Source: Cylicocyclus nassatus
Taxonomy: Eukaryota; Nematoda; Chromadorea; Rhabditida; Strongylidae
Assembly (NCBI GenBank): GCA_958299035.1
Contig: CATQJL010000326.1
Span: 4,850,232-4,914,231 of the forward strand
Direction of reading: 5' to 3'
DNA: 64,000 bases
The notes under the pieces are model-generated. The model did no database searches. It saw only the letters and a list, made by a program, of their open reading frames with translations, and was not told where the DNA came from. Below are positions 1-12,458 of this stretch, one piece after another; position 1 is the stretch's first letter, and every line of letters begins with the position of its first letter. The translations under genes were made by a program, and so were the position numbers.

Positions 1-201
1 TGACCACATTTGAGGTGGGTGGAACCTAGGTAGTAAGTCATAACTTTCAAGCAAACGATTTTAGAAAAGCCGTGGCGAGTCTCTGCTTGATAAGCACCTG
101 AAGGAGCGAGGCGAGGGAAGCAAGTCGAAGGTTTGTAGCTGAGTATTCTTGTAAAGCTAACACCGTAGTTGACTTACCCTTACACATTATTTGAATTTCA
201 G

Positions 202-336
202 GACGACTCTGGTGGAAGAGTGCCATTTAACAGAGATACGGACATGGGTTACTCTGGAAAACCCACCTCTGTAGAAGAAGTGAAAAAGCGGGCTGGTCAG
301 CTGAGTACCAGATTTGGTTCCAAGGAGTATCTCTAG
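202..336 (+). CDS. terminal exon of an unrecognised gene (5' part off window)
   Basis: A TTTCAG acceptor at 196-201 opens a 45-codon phase-0 reading frame that ends in TAG at 334-336. It encodes 44 residues, beginning DDSGGRVPF and ending RFGSKEYL. The middle is charged (VEEVKKRAGQ) and there is no membrane segment, so it looks like a soluble C-terminal tail. Bases 1-201 read as the last intron, with no other exon visible. The gene converges on the GPCPD1 homologue, whose stop lies 1 kb to the right on the other strand. I do not recognise the family; a longer upstream sequence is needed to name it. Confidence 0.7.
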   Translation, partial: DDSGGRVPFNRDTDMGYSGKPTSVEEVKKRAGQLSTRFGSKEYL

Positions 337-711
337 TAAAGAACGGGTGAGATTCTTGTTTAAGACAGCGTCATGACGTATATTGATAATTTGTATAACA
401 TCTTCTATTTCACATTGTACCTCATTTATTGCAAGAGATTCTGTTGGTTTTTATTGTCAGCACTGTACAGTGAATATACTGAGCAAGTCGATTTCAACTC
501 TGATAATATTCGTTCTGTAATGATCATGAATTTCTTTCAGAATTATATCTGATAATTTCAAAAAAACGGCGAAAAGTTTAATGTGACGTTTTGAATTTTC
601 CTTGCAAAATTTGAATATGATTACTGGGTCAAAACACATTAGAAGCGCAGTAAACTCAGACATCTTCTAGTCGTATGCATACTCTGATTTTCAGATTGAA
701 CGAGAGGTAAT

Positions 712-737
712 CATCGTCACCAAAGTTGGTGACGATG
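712..737. repeat. perfect 12-bp stem hairpin
   Basis: CATCGTCACCAA (712-723) is followed by a 2-base spacer and its exact reverse complement (726-737). It lies about 375 bp downstream of the left gene's stop. It could be a 3' UTR structure or the remnant of a small inverted-repeat element; the sequence does not decide. Confidence 0.85.
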
Positions 738-1112
738 CACAATATTTGCATATTGTTCGGTAATTGTTACTTAGGGGGTATTTTTTTTTCGTGTTGCTCT
801 AAAGTGATAACATGGTGTGAAATAAGGAGAAACCTAGATGTAATTTGAATCACGTAATCCGCAAATATCAGTACTTCATTGTTGCTCCCATACTCTGGTT
901 TTGATGTTCTCCGCCATATTTGAAACTTTATGCAATGTGTCTTATTTTTGTACAGAATGGAGATCAGCTTTGCGTTGTACTTAGGTATGTTTTCGCTCGA
1001 TTCAGATCTTCAACGGCACTGAAGGCGGAAGTCTTCGATACAGACAACTGTTGCATATTATTACGTGCTTGGATGAGATCTGGAGTAGGTGAGCGACTCT
1101 GAAATGAACTCA

Positions 1113-1118
1113 TTTATT
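1113..1118 (-). terminator. probable poly(A) signal AATAAA of the GPCPD1 homologue
   Basis: TTTATT on the plus strand gives AATAAA on the coding strand, about 230 bp past the GPCPD1 stop codon. Its position suits a cleavage signal, but no transcript end is visible. Confidence 0.4.
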
Positions 1119-1349
1119 TTATGCTCGGTTTTTCAAATCATGTTTATAAGCTTGCGGAAATTTCTAGCAGCATTCAGAAATGCAAAAAAATCCCTCTAGG
1201 CCATAAATATCTTCGTCACCCTACCCAAAAAAATCACTGCGACCTTCCCAGGGACATCTGCCCGTGACATAGGCGTAATTGAGCGATTACAAAGAACCTT
1301 ACAGTTAGAAAAAAATTGGGATGCTGCTGAAGGCAAAGTGAAACTGCTA

Positions 1350-4300
1350 CTATATGAGTAGGTAACTCACACATTCTGGTGTCCGTATTGGTAGCGCTTT
1401 TCTGGATTCGTTTTCAACAACGAAAGTGTTAGGTCGAGGAGTCACTTCACCGATCCTTCAAGGATTTTGCTTACATTCTGCACTTACTCTTCTCCAGAAG
1501 AGAATTTGTCTATCGGAATTTACCTGTCATAGATAACACCATCGACTTGGAGATTTTTGAAGTATTCCACGTTTTTCTTGACATTGAGGTCATCGCCCCA
1601 AACAAATGACACCAAGTGAAACTGCTCAGCGCGATGAAGAGCCGTAGCATCCTGGAAGATTTTTGCTTATTCAAGCACTACTCAAAAATCGTGGTTGTGT
1701 TCATTTACCTGGAGTAATTCTTCACTATGAAAATTAACACCTAAAAGTCCATTGCCCGCAGCAAAGTTTACAGCGAGTTTTGAGCAATCACAGCGAATAT
1801 CCTGCAACAATATGTTGAAAAAAAACCAGGAAAATTAGGAGGAAATATTACCTGGAAGGGTGTGTAACGTGTAGTGGGACCGACAACTAACAACATGACA
1901 GGGTATATATGTTGCTTTAGGGTGATTCTGAAAAACAACCTTTGAATCAATGTCCAAAAATTCTTAGCCACTAAGGGCAGTGTCCGGGTACGGTCTTCTG
2001 AGCTAATTTTGATGTGCCTGGACACAGCCTTTTAGCATACGAAAACACGCACAAACTGCATACATCCGGATCGAAGCTAGAAAATATCACTCGTCTTTTA
2101 CCAGCGTACTCTATAACGGTTCTCAGGATCACATCTACAAAATCATTCCGTTCCATGTTGTAGGCAGGGCATTCATGAGTTCCATCCTTAAATATATTTG
2201 AATTTGCAAATACTCACATATGCAAGTCTCTCTCACCTTCAGTTTCATCGGATACTTTATCTCTATATTGAATCCTACATCAATGCTTACAGAGTCGAGA
2301 ACTTTTCTTAGGTGAGGAAAAGGATTATTATCATCTTCATCCTCTTCTTCTTCACTAGGAGTCACTCTCCACGCCATATTTAGGTGTTCGTCAGGATGTT
2401 CGAGGTGAAGAAGATGGAGCTGGTCAAGGCTTAAATCCTAGAAAAGAGCTGTCTTTAATTTTTCCATATATTTTGTGAGTTTTCCCTCACCTTTATAGCC
2501 AACTGATGATGTCTTACTTGACCGAAAAGATCGCGCTTTCTGCCAGCCACTTCAACCATCACGTGAAAATCGTGATATATCACCGGTTGCATATCCTGTA
2601 CAAATAAGATACAGGTCATCAGTCAGAATTTAGGAATATCTGCGTCTAGAGGTGCCGGAACAGTGTCAGCGCCGTGTTAGCGCCGTGCCGGGACCCATAC
2701 GTACGCGCCAAGTATTGATCGACGTTCCAGCACGGCGCTGTCACGGTGCTGGCATGGCGTCGATAGGGACAACCTTGATGCAGTTCAAACAGAAATCAGC
2801 TAGAGCTGGTCGTACCTTTGTCAGCTGCACGTCGAATTCGACATAGTCAGCACCTTTCCTTGCTGCTTCGCTTAGCGAATGGATCGTATTCTCTCGAGCT
2901 ACTGCCATTCTGAAAATAAAGGCCAGTCAACTCCTGACGTATTACAAATCAGTAGCTAGTGGTGAAAACCAGGTTGAACTCACTTTGTATAGGAGCTTCC
3001 CATACCTCTGTGTCCGACTTCTAATGTAGTGCGCTTCCTCCAGTACCTACCCCAAGAGACTAACACATTATCGCGAATGGAACGATCGATAGGCAAGGAC
3101 TTTACCAGCATATAGTCAACTGATTTAGTAGTATTCTTTTGCTAATGAGATAGTGAGATTTCATGGGTGATACTTACTATCAATTTGCCCAATGGGGATA
3201 TTTCTTAACGAAATAATGGGGAAAGTAGCTTTTCCATAGAGATCAGGCAGTGCCGCTGGAAGAGCGTATGCAATTCCTATTCGATCCATTTCATGGAACA
3301 ATTCGATTCGAAATGCCTAAATTGTAAAACTATTATGTACTTGGTTATCTAGAGGAAAGGGAGCGTATAGGTGATTCATGGACGCAGACAATGCAGGGTG
3401 CTGCGGCCAGTGAAGCGACGCGGTACCATAAAGTAACTCTAGCGGCTCATGGTTCAATCTAGGCCCTCATAGGGTAAAAAGCGCATTGAAGCTCTTATGG
3501 AAGATTTGTATGGAGAAAGTACGATCGCTAGACAGAAAAAAAACTTTTTTTTTTTCGAAAAAAAAAGGACTCCTCACCAAATGCTCCAACGAGACCGTGT
3601 GTGTTTTGAATATGAGGTAATCGATTTTATTTCGGAAGATCGAGCCATTGACATATTGTTGCCCAAAAATAGGATCTTCTCTACTGAGGACCTGAAATCT
3701 TCGCTAAGATTGTCTTAGGAAAAAAGCGAGCCTGAACTTGCCGATAGCTGGGTGTTCGAAAAACTTGGGACGTCAGGCAGCACAGGATCTGTATCCGGGA
3801 ACGAGTCATCGTCCACACTTTCTTGCTGAAAAGTCCCTTTTAGTGGAAAGAGATGGCAGCAGATCGCAGAACTTTGCACAGCGACAACACTTGCACCATT
3901 GAAGAACATGCAAAGACATTTGAGCGAGAAAAGTTTGGTCATGCTCAGGAAAAATTATATCGGGGGACAAGCTAATTAACAACATGTTCTGCGAACAAGA
4001 GTAAGACCAAAGTGCAAAGCATGTGATAGATGGTTGAATACAGTGTTTTGGTAGACAGAGGATGCCCTCCACAGCATGCCCTTACGTGTATGACGGTCCT
4101 CGTATGAATAGATCTGGAACGAGTGCTCTTAAATAAAATCACAGATGAGTAGGACAGAGGAGTGCGACGAAAGCCGTGGGTCTTGCAGTGATAGAAAGCT
4201 AAGACTGCGTCCAGACTTGCCGTGCCAGCGCTGTGGTGGAATCATTGATCAATAAGAGGCGCGCACGCGGGTTTCAGCGCGGCACTGGCACGCCTCCGGC

Positions 4301-5820
4301 ACATGCAACTCCGAACGCGGTCAGAAGGATAAAGGGTTACAAGTGATTAAAAATTCTTTCACTGGCGTACAAATAAAGCTAAACACAAAATACATATGGT
4401 TGCAAATGCAAATCTCAAGTTTGGGGCCAAATCCCAGAAAATTATACGCAGTTTGAATATACAAACTTTTTCACTTATTAGGATTTGTATCTGCAACAAC
4501 TTACCTCTTTGAAGCGCACGTCGAATGGTACAACTTTTATTCGATGCTCTTTCCCTCTGTGGGTATTCTTATAAAATTTCAATGCCTAAAATTTCTGGCA
4601 ATAAGGGTGATATGCATCAATATGGATATTGAAATTATACCTCGCTATGAACTCGGAGAAGTACGACATTTTCTTCATTGTGCATAATCCATCCATCTGA
4701 TACTAAGCAACTACCAGCTGAATTGCTTCACTTTTATTTTTCGATGACCGCAAGAATTATCCATTTGTTACCATAGTTTCCGAAAACATCCTCCTCCGAA
4801 TTTGAAGCATTCGACATCGACCGCGGTAGCAAAAATGACTCCCACCTGGAAAATTTGAAACCCATTGCATATAATGATTTCAAGACTAATCAAAAAAGAA
4901 ACGGAACTATTACCTGTGTAATATGAGCAGATGCTTGCTATCTTCTAAGCATGGATCCAAATAATAGCCAACCATATATCGATATTTTAGATCTTCTAAG
5001 GGGGTGGTAATTTCAGTAGCACCTACCCAGACGTCGCTAAAATGTGTTAGAATAAGAATTTCGGCCAAATTTCAGAGATCCAAATTGTTATGACCTGTAT
5101 GACCCCATAACTTTGATTTTTTTTTGAAATATCACGAATCTCAAAAAAATTAACAACTCAGTCTACGTACCAAACGTACTAATATCTAATATTCATTAGA
5201 ATGACCTAGTAAGAGTATCAATACAAAATGTTTGGCTTTGAGTTGCATAAACAAAGAGTCATATAATTAATCTTAGACCAAATAAGCGAATTCTCTTGGA
5301 TGCGGTTTCGGTGACGATCAGAACATAGGATTCTCTCTATTTGAAAATGCGAACTCAAGCATTTGATTTTACACTCTTTGTGATTTATAGAGGGATAAGC
5401 TTGACAAGACCTTACATTTTCTCAGTTCTCGTTGTTTAAAATTGCGATAATATCAGAAATGTTCAGGATAAGGCAGTTTTCTAGTGAGTCTGTATGTGAT
5501 AGCTGAGATTATGAAGGAGTCCTTATAGATACAAAAAACGTCCAGAGTTTTGTTGTTTTGCTTTTTTACCGGAGTGAAAACCTCCTTGACACCATCTAAC
5601 TCTCATGGAGGCTCTTCAGCTCAAGCAGCTTGTGCAACTGTCCACAACTCCACCGGAAGAAATGATGGTCCCACCTGTCTGTAGCGCTTTTCGTAAGCGG
5701 AAAAGCTTTCACTGGATCCCAATCTCCAAGTGATGCATCACATCCACATACTAGCACTTTTTCCCAAAGTTTTAGTCGCGTCACCCTCACTCTGAATTGC
5801 ACTCGCGTCTTCTCCATCAT
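1350..5820 (-). CDS. GPCPD1: glycerophosphocholine phosphodiesterase GPCPD1 homologue (CBM20 + GDPD)
   Basis: Seventeen exons (high to low): 5675-5820, 4914-5036, 4772-4845, 4641-4696, 4505-4585, 3742-3825, 3578-3691, 3178-3316, 2984-3119, 2816-2909, 2491-2595, 2237-2437, 2053-2186, 1852-1927, 1709-1801, 1524-1651, 1350-1455. All phases agree, giving about 629 residues against 672 in human GPCPD1. The N-terminus is a CBM20 starch-binding-type domain (about residues 5-110; [15 protein letters not shown], then [10 protein letters not shown]). The C-terminal half is a glycerophosphodiester phosphodiesterase barrel: HRG at 309-311, ENT at 324-326, EFDV at 342-345, YHDF at 356-359, and later SFVWGDD and DGVIYDR. 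These supply the family's catalytic His and metal-binding acidic residues. Known family role: cytosolic hydrolysis of glycerophosphocholine to choline and glycerol-3-phosphate. An acceptor AG sits directly before the ATG. The 3742/3691 junction needs a GC donor, and two acceptors are AAG. The extreme C-terminus after TPECV is the least certain part. Confidence 0.95.
1974..2030. repeat. degenerate TTAA-family MITE remnant in a GPCPD1 intron
   Basis: The ends AGGGCAGTGTCC and GGACACAGCCT form an imperfect inverted repeat. They match the ends of the elements at 21588-22496 (AGGCAGTGTCCGGGC). It lies inside the intron 1928-2052, so it is an intronic insertion rather than an exon. Confidence 0.6.
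2650..2762. repeat. GC-rich GTGCCAGCGC palindromic repeat, copy 1
   Basis: An imperfect palindrome built from GTGCCAGCACCGTG-like units in both orientations. It lies in the GPCPD1 intron between exons 2816-2909 and 2491-2595. It is far more GC-rich than its surroundings. Related copies occur at 4205, 38045, 42962 and 46530. Confidence 0.8.
4205..4322. repeat. GC-rich GTGCCAGCGC palindromic repeat, copy 2
   Basis: The left half contains CCGTGCCAGCGCTGTG. The right half carries the opposed GCGCGGCACTGGCACG. It is in the GPCPD1 intron between exons 4505-4585 and 3742-3825, the second copy of this family inside the same gene. Confidence 0.8.
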
Positions 5821-5822
5821 CT
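5821..5822 (-). promoter_or_regulatory. probable spliced-leader acceptor of the GPCPD1 homologue
   Basis: On the coding strand a T-rich run ending TTTTTTAG directly abuts the first ATG, with no cis donor evident upstream. This is the usual look of a nematode trans-splice site and would leave no genomic 5' UTR. The use of a spliced leader is inferred. Confidence 0.5.
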
Positions 5823-6114
5823 AAAAAAGTGTTTTAAGGTATGCAAACTAAAGGCGCAGAACAGAGCACGCACGTTAAGCAGTGAAAAAGTGAGTGGGTG
5901 AATAATCGTTATGTAAAACGGAGATGATGTGATGATTGCCTATTCTATAGGAAAGGAAGTTGAAAGTCCATGGCATCGTTTGTATAAGCTTTATTTTGAA
6001 GAGCAGTCTTTGATCTTCGCGCAGATCCTGGCAAAAGATTCGAAAATGTCCTACTCCAAAACTAAATTCGCGGGGTCTACAGCCATGCTCAGGACAGTAC
6101 CGAGCTACCTTATG

Positions 6115-6313
6115 GTAGATTTTCCGCTCAATATAGTGTGGTTACGGTACCGAGAGTTTGCGGTAATTTCCGCGTTAACAAATAGCTACACCTGTAATAC
6201 AGGCTACTTGCGCGTGCAGATTGCCAGCATTTTAGGCGTAGCTATTTGTTCACGCGTAATTTTCACCGCGAAGTCTTGGCACCGCAAGCACACTATATTG
6301 AGCGGAAAATTTA
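6115..6313. mobile_element. about 200-bp inverted-repeat element (MITE-like)
   Basis: The left arm (about 6115-6194) and right arm (about 6233-6313) are roughly 85% identical when one is reverse-complemented. Both share TTTTCCGCTCAATATAGTGTG at the outer end and AACAAATAGCTAC at the inner end. No clear target-site duplication was found. The long open frame 5929-6363 runs through it and is not a gene. Confidence 0.8.
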
Positions 6314-7298
6314 CTGAACTGTATAGTGCTGCACTGGACTTTGTTCAAATCTACAAACAGTGAAAACACTTCTATTACTAATATTCAGACTGTAAAATAC
6401 AACAAAAATAAAATAGAGTTGAAAATGGAAAGAAATCGTACGTAAGTATATCCTAGAAACTGAAGGAAATTTTGCATGCTGAAATTTGAAATTTGATAAG
6501 AAATTCAGAAGTATGGCTAACGAAGATGGAGTACTTCAAGCATGCACACTTGCGTGTTGGTTACATTAGATGAAAGCGTAATTGAGCCTTAGCAGCTACC
6601 GTTGCCACCCAGCTTAGCTTGTGTGCTCTGCGTATTTTTGCAGAAATTCATGTTGAAAATGGAGCAAAAAATATCTGGAACGCAAGTTCTCCAACTTCTG
6701 ATACGTGATCTAGTAGATTTGACGGAATGGATATCGAATTTACAAAGTCAGACAACACTTGGTTGTAGAAGAGTGGGTGTTGACTGCACACATTCAATTC
6801 TGCACCCTATGGCCATTTTTTACGCGCAAATGTTGTCGGCAGCGCAAGAACACATCATTTCCATTCTTGAAATCTACTGAACGTTTTGCTTATAAAATTA
6901 TTTATTAACTTTGAGCCATTCAACAACATTTCAGCTGCTGAAACTCTATCCGTTTGACCTGAAAACAGCGCTAAGCGTAGGCTGGCTATAATGGCAAATC
7001 GCTTTTTCTAGTCTCTTTCAACCTTTTCCACTTTTGGAACGTGTTCAACTGGACCGCAATTACATGAAAAGCGAGCAAGTGTTCAAATTGAGTTACTTAC
7101 GCTCTTTCTCTGGATGTACAATATAACATTGCCCCGAGTCACAATTCTATTGACGAAACAAAAAACGAAGCAAGCATTCGAACTTTCCAGCAGTCATGGG
7201 GTCTTACAAGTTGAGTGGTCCCGAGGTACATTCAATCGAACAGGCCAGGAGATAGACTTGAAAAGTTCAAAGTTTGCCGTATGTACACCTAAATCTTA

Positions 7299-7438
7299 GG
7301 GCCGTATGCACTAACATCCCTGCGGCGAGGGGAGCGGCATCCCCCATTATGAAGGGGTCGCGTGCGGACGCCGCTACGACTTTTACATCATTGGGGACGT
7401 CGCTCCCCTCGCCGCAGGGATGTTAGTGCATTCGGGCC
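7299..7438. mobile_element. Harbinger/Tourist-like MITE, 140 bp, TTA target duplication
   Basis: The ends GGGCCGTATGCAC and GTGCATTCGGGCC are inverted repeats that continue inward for about 38 bp with two mismatches. Both sides are flanked by TTA (7296-7298 and 7439-7441). A 3-bp TTA/TAA duplication with GGSCC-type ends is typical of PIF/Harbinger-derived MITEs. It shares its ends with the 733-bp element at 49344-50076. Confidence 0.88.
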
Positions 7439-7440
7439 TT

Positions 7441-7790
7441 AGTGGCAGAGCCCAGGGGAAGGGCAGGAGAGGGAGGGGGGGGGGTGGACGAAGCAGGTTC
7501 CGAAAATTTTGAAAGCGGCCTACAAGTAATGAGTTGTAAATTGTGCAAATGGCTTGCTTTCAGTTTGTTTTTGGAATTTGAAGTTTACAAAAATCTAATT
7601 CAGCTTTGTAAAAAAAAATTATTGAAGGGCGTGTTGCCGCCATACGATTATAGTTCCGCGAAAATTCTGGAAAGCATCCCAAAAATTTTTTAGAGGTCGT
7701 GGACAACGCCACCACCGTAGACTCTTCGTCCCTTAGCCCCCCCCCCCCCCTCCCCCACCACCTCCAAAAAAAAACCCCGAACTGCTGCTG
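7441..7790. repeat. opposed G-rich and C-rich tracts
   Basis: A run of eleven G within GGGAGGGGG-type sequence (about 7460-7490) is followed 250 bp later by a long C run (about 7738-7756) followed by CTCCCCC. The outer sequences are loosely complementary, so this may be a degraded inverted-repeat element. Nothing coding is evident between them. Confidence 0.5.
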
Positions 7791-9366
7791 CTACACTCGT
7801 TTGCTATTGTAAAGTTATCTTCAGGAAGCGAAATGTGGAAGGGGTGAAAACGAATAAATTGATTTGAGAACATTTGTCGTAACGCATGTACTCAAGTCTC
7901 ACGAGTATTATGTACCTCATTTAGAGTTTCACAAAGTATGTGAGAACATTCGCTAAGAGAGTGGGGAAAATATTCACTCGCGAATTCCAGGAACTTCATC
8001 AGAAAATCCTCAAGAAAGCATGCGGCTGGACGTAAGAACTGAACGGGTAAAAAATCTCCAATTCCCGTACACAATTAGATCGTAGTGCAGAAAATTACTT
8101 TACAATATTCAGAGTAGACGAAGAGAGTGGAACATTTAAAGTTAGGAAAGAAAACACGACAACTGAAAATAGAGCAAATTATATTCTCAAAACTAGAGTG
8201 AAGCTTGTTTTATCACAATTATATGAGAAATTGCTGAACCAAATATGTATTCACATCACCATCACTAAATTTCTACACAAACCTCACATCCCACTAAAAA
8301 CATGGATGTTTTCTAAACAAAAGGTCATCAGGAAAATCTCAATCTGTGTAAAACTAGGGAACGTTGAATGAGAGATTTCAAGCATACGATGAAAAAAACT
8401 TCATCTGCAGCAGATAATTCAAATCTTTCCGTTATTCTAAAAAAGTATTGTTTGCGACATTTCTGACGACATGAGAAAGAAATTTATATTTCATTCAATT
8501 ACGCCATTCATTCATACCAGTGACACAGGATTGATGTTGTGTAAAAGGAGAAAAAGGAGAAAACAAAAAATGGCCACCAGCTGCTTAATGGATAATTGAA
8601 CTCGTGTCACACAAAAGCATTAAACTGTGACTCTAGCAAGTACGTACAAATTGTCCCTTTACGTGGTTAACGGAAATCGATGTCCATTTTTTTCCTCTGC
8701 AATCTTGATAAACTTGATTCAAACACGCAAGCAACTTGTAGGTGGAAAGCCAAGCAATGCCGATGTAAAAGACGAAGCGGAGGAATATGAATTTGATGTT
8801 GACCACATAATTTTTTTCCTGCAAATCATATTGCTTTTGTTTATCATAATATTAAGCGAAGTTTCACAGTTTCACAGCTTGTTTTATTTTCACATATCTG
8901 GATTGAACGAGTGAATTTATGTGCTTCAAAAATTCGATCAGCCTAAAATCCTAGCTGCCTTCCTGCTAGTCATGAATCTTGCGCGAAAGTTTTTGCTCAT
9001 TCCCATGAGCTGCTGCTAAATCATAATATTTCTAGTTCCAGTTCCTAGTCGAGAAGGCAAGAATTTCCAATACCCATCCAGTCGAATGTTCGTAACCACG
9101 TAAACAATTACCAGGGTCTCGTAAACCAGGAACAACGGAAAAGCAGTGTGAAGCGGACAACAGGACAAATTAGTAACCAAGAATTGCAGCGAAACACTTG
9201 GGCATACGTAGATATTACATTATATTAATTTTTGGCGACCTAAGTTATAATGCTTAATTACTAAATTCTTCTTTTTCTATTTTCAGCTATGCACTAGTGT
9301 ATATTAGAAGCTGAGGACATGCATACAAAGGTAAAGACTTCTTCTTTCCAGTAAAATTAGAAAGAA

Positions 9367-9443
9367 GCAATTCCGTCAAGATAGCTGAAAGTTACAGATT
9401 TTCAAAAGTGAAACAACAGAACTTCCGGGACAACCTAATAAAA
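9367..9443. repeat. solo mariner-like terminal repeat remnant
   Basis: Reverse-complemented, this stretch reads TTAGGTTGTCCCGGAAGTTC and then continues like the end of the element at 11777-12458 (GTCGTTTCATTTT..., CTATCTCAACG...). No opposite end was found nearby. Confidence 0.5.
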
Positions 9444-11776
9444 CAGATTCTATAGGAAATTACTGGGAGAATTTTCACTTATATCGCAATTAGCGAGCTT
9501 CAAGGTGATAACAAGCTTTTTCTGTTCTTTTTCAAATGGATTTACGTACTTAGTAACGCTCTATTATCTGCTTTATAAGATGCAAGTAGATTAGTAAAGA
9601 AATGAGCAGAAAGAAAGATGAGAGCTTGCATTCAATAGCACTGAGCGTTCTAGCAATCTGAAGGTGATGTATTGTTCGCCATCCTTTTCAAAGTGAGAGA
9701 TTCATGTCCGAAGGCAGTTAACTTTGAATTATGTATATGTTTTGCGCATTACCGTAATCTTGAGTAGCTGTTTTATAGTCACAAGCAACGTATATACACT
9801 AGCTGTTCGAAATGCCTGATCCAAATCTCCGAAGTAATGTTATTCCCTCTTAATCTGCACTATTATGAGATTTTGTTGCTGCGCCGTTGTCTAGCTTAGC
9901 CATGGACTTACCAAGAACAATTCTTTTGTTCAAAGTCACCCTGCGAGCATAATTTTCTTTCAGTTCAGTTCAATAGAAACTAATGCAAGTTCGGTTCCAG
10001 AAAGCTAGAAATCAAAAGTTTAAAAGGTCACTTGCGCCGCATTCACTAAATTAGGGTCACAAACTAGTATGCGAAGATAAGATGGCAGATCTAATTGCTA
10101 TAAAGACGATCCCTTGGTAAGGCTAATAGTGAATGATCATGAACAGGGGTAGTGTGACAGCTGTTTCCTGATGTACAAACAATTTTTTTGCCTACAACAT
10201 CCTGCAGAAGTTGCTTCAAAAATTTTTTTTTCAAAATTGTAGGCTGGCTTAAAACTTTAGTTGGTAAGGGGCTCTAGTAGGAAAATGATCATGAGGGAGG
10301 GTGATGTAATTAGGCCTCAACCCCAAATAAGTTTACGAAAATTGGATCGCTCCAGATGCACACCCAAACATGAAAAAATAGTTTTTAGTGCCTCAGTGAT
10401 TTCAACTCGAGCAGCAGATTTTTTAACCAGTAATGGCCAATTTCTTGCTGAGACAAGAGTACAAATATTTTTGATTTTGTGAAAAGCAGTAAGAAATAGC
10501 TAGGGAGTAACACGCTTGAACTTTTATGCTTCAAGTTCAAGATGTGAAGAGTCCTATCTCAATAGCGTCGTTAAAGAGGGCCGATAGGCAATAGGAAGTG
10601 ACGCAAGAGCAGTCTGGTTCGAAGCTTATTCACTTATGAACATGAATTATTCACTAGATATCGTTCAAATTGGGCATATATGGAAGGGAGGACTGGAAGG
10701 CCTATCCTTCAACAAGGCCAGGAGCTAGACCAGAATTTCTATAGGCACAGAGCAGTTTTTGCAATAACTAAGGCCCACATGGCATCCATCTTGTTGGGTC
10801 CAATCGATTGTGGCAAGATGCCAGGAGAGGCGGCGACTTGCACGGATAGAGGAGTAATTCAAGCATGATTGAGGATAGGCTTAGAGAAACAGTTCGGGCC
10901 GAGACGCGATGTCACCTGACGCCCCGTGCAATAATGCAGTCTTTGCTTCCGCGTCAATGTCAGTGCCGAGCCATTTCCACAAATCTTTTTTGATTTTCGG
11001 GTAGTATAAAGCATTGAACAAGTTATATGGTGTTCTTGCGCTGCCAACAATACTTGCGCGTAAGAAATGGTCTGGGGGCAGTATTCCAAATGTTCATAAC
11101 TCATCGTGCGGGGTTTCTGAATGTACGGAAGATGAGGCATTTTATCAACCTACGAAAGTCATACATGCTGTGCATTTGGGGTCTACCAGTATTGAATTTG
11201 AAGACATCTGGCAAATTGTCAGATCGCGTGGCGACTGAAATCGCGTGAGGTATGTCCCTTGCCTTATTGTGCGCCCGATAGCGACTTTTCGTGCAAGTGT
11301 TGTCGGCACTGCAAATGCACTAAATCGTAAATTTGTCAGGCTACAATGGTAGCCCTATTGCAACCGGGGGCTCTTAAACATTTTGATAAATTTACGACTA
11401 TGCTCAATTATCCAGTCAATCATTTTGCATTTTTCGAATGCACCAAAAAATTCTATGATGAACCACATCCGACTGCTGTCAGAGTCTGTAAAATTTAATA
11501 TATAGGAGCTTTCAGGATTGAAAAACAAGAAAGCTCGGCGCTAATCTCTTTTGACAAAGTCTTTACAGGAAGTTCAAAAGCGATTAGATCCAAGAAGTTA
11601 GCAGCAAAGGACTTGTCATCAGATCTTCAACTAACATTTTTTGCATTTTATTTCTCGACTACTCGACAATGAGACATCATCTCTCAAATTTCAGTTACTT
11701 CAACTAGTGAGAAATTCGCAATACCCTGGGAGAGTTGTCGAGATGGTAGGATACACATTTTTTCTGCGCAATTTTA

Positions 11777-12458
11777 GGTCGGTGCGCAAGTTTTGTCGTT
11801 TCATTTTCAAAAAATTGTAACTCTGCGCTATCTCAACGAATTTACTTGCTTATAATTTTATTAGAAAAAAACCTATTCTTTCGCTTTCGAATGCTGTTTT
11901 TCAGGGCTTCTGCTTCATATTGACTGCAGAGGTAAAACTGAAAAAGGAAGACCACGTAACCTTTTACCATTTTGAGTTAGGTCACCAAAAATTTGGAATA
12001 GCAGAAAAATCTGAAATCGTCAGTACATAAGTTTTATGAACTATTCTCTGACTTTAGAATGTATGCGCTGTTTTGAGGTTTCTGTAAAAGGTTATGAATT
12101 TCGAGTTCACTACAGAGAACGCTAAAATTGCAATTTGTCACTTTTCTCAAAAATCAAAACTTCACATAGAAGCGTCAAAACAGCACAAACTTTTCACATT
12201 TGCAAAGAGTAGGTCATGAAACTTACGATTTCGGACTTTTCTACATTTGGTGACCTAACTTGATCAAAGCTATGATCAAAGCTAATATTGCCTTTCTTTG
12301 TTTTTATCTCTGCATTCAGTGTGCAAGAGAAGCTCGACAAGACAGTGCTTGAAAGCGAAAGGTGTTCTTTTCAACAGAATTACAAGCAAGCAAATCCGTT
12401 GAGATAGTGCAGAATTACGATTTTTTTCAAAATGAAACGACGGAACTGTCGAACCGAC
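11777..12458. mobile_element. mariner-like MITE, about 680 bp
   Basis: The left end GGTCGGTGCGCAAGTTTTGT and the reverse complement of the right end (GTCGGTTCGACAGTTCCGTC) introduce arms about 120 bp long with common blocks such as CTATCTCAACG and TTCGCTTTC. A second inner inverted pair (TTAGGTCACCAAA near 11977; its complement near 12244) nests inside. There is no transposase reading frame. Confidence 0.75.

Larger units (their letters stand above)
337..1349. other. intergenic 3' flank between converging genes
   Basis: This stretch separates the stop of the left-edge gene from the stop of the GPCPD1 homologue. It holds a perfect hairpin (712-737) and a probable poly(A) signal for the minus-strand gene (1113-1118). 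The short open frames here (for example 457-663 and 920-1102) have no splice context or recognisable sequence and are taken as noise. Confidence 0.6.

Noticed and set aside
3430..3475. Possible tRNA B-box (GGTTCAATCT)
   Set aside because: The last bases do not fit the consensus and no A-box or cloverleaf could be formed around it.
5929..6363. 144-codon plus-strand open frame
   Set aside because: It runs through both arms of the inverted-repeat element at 6115-6313, has no splice sites and matches no family.
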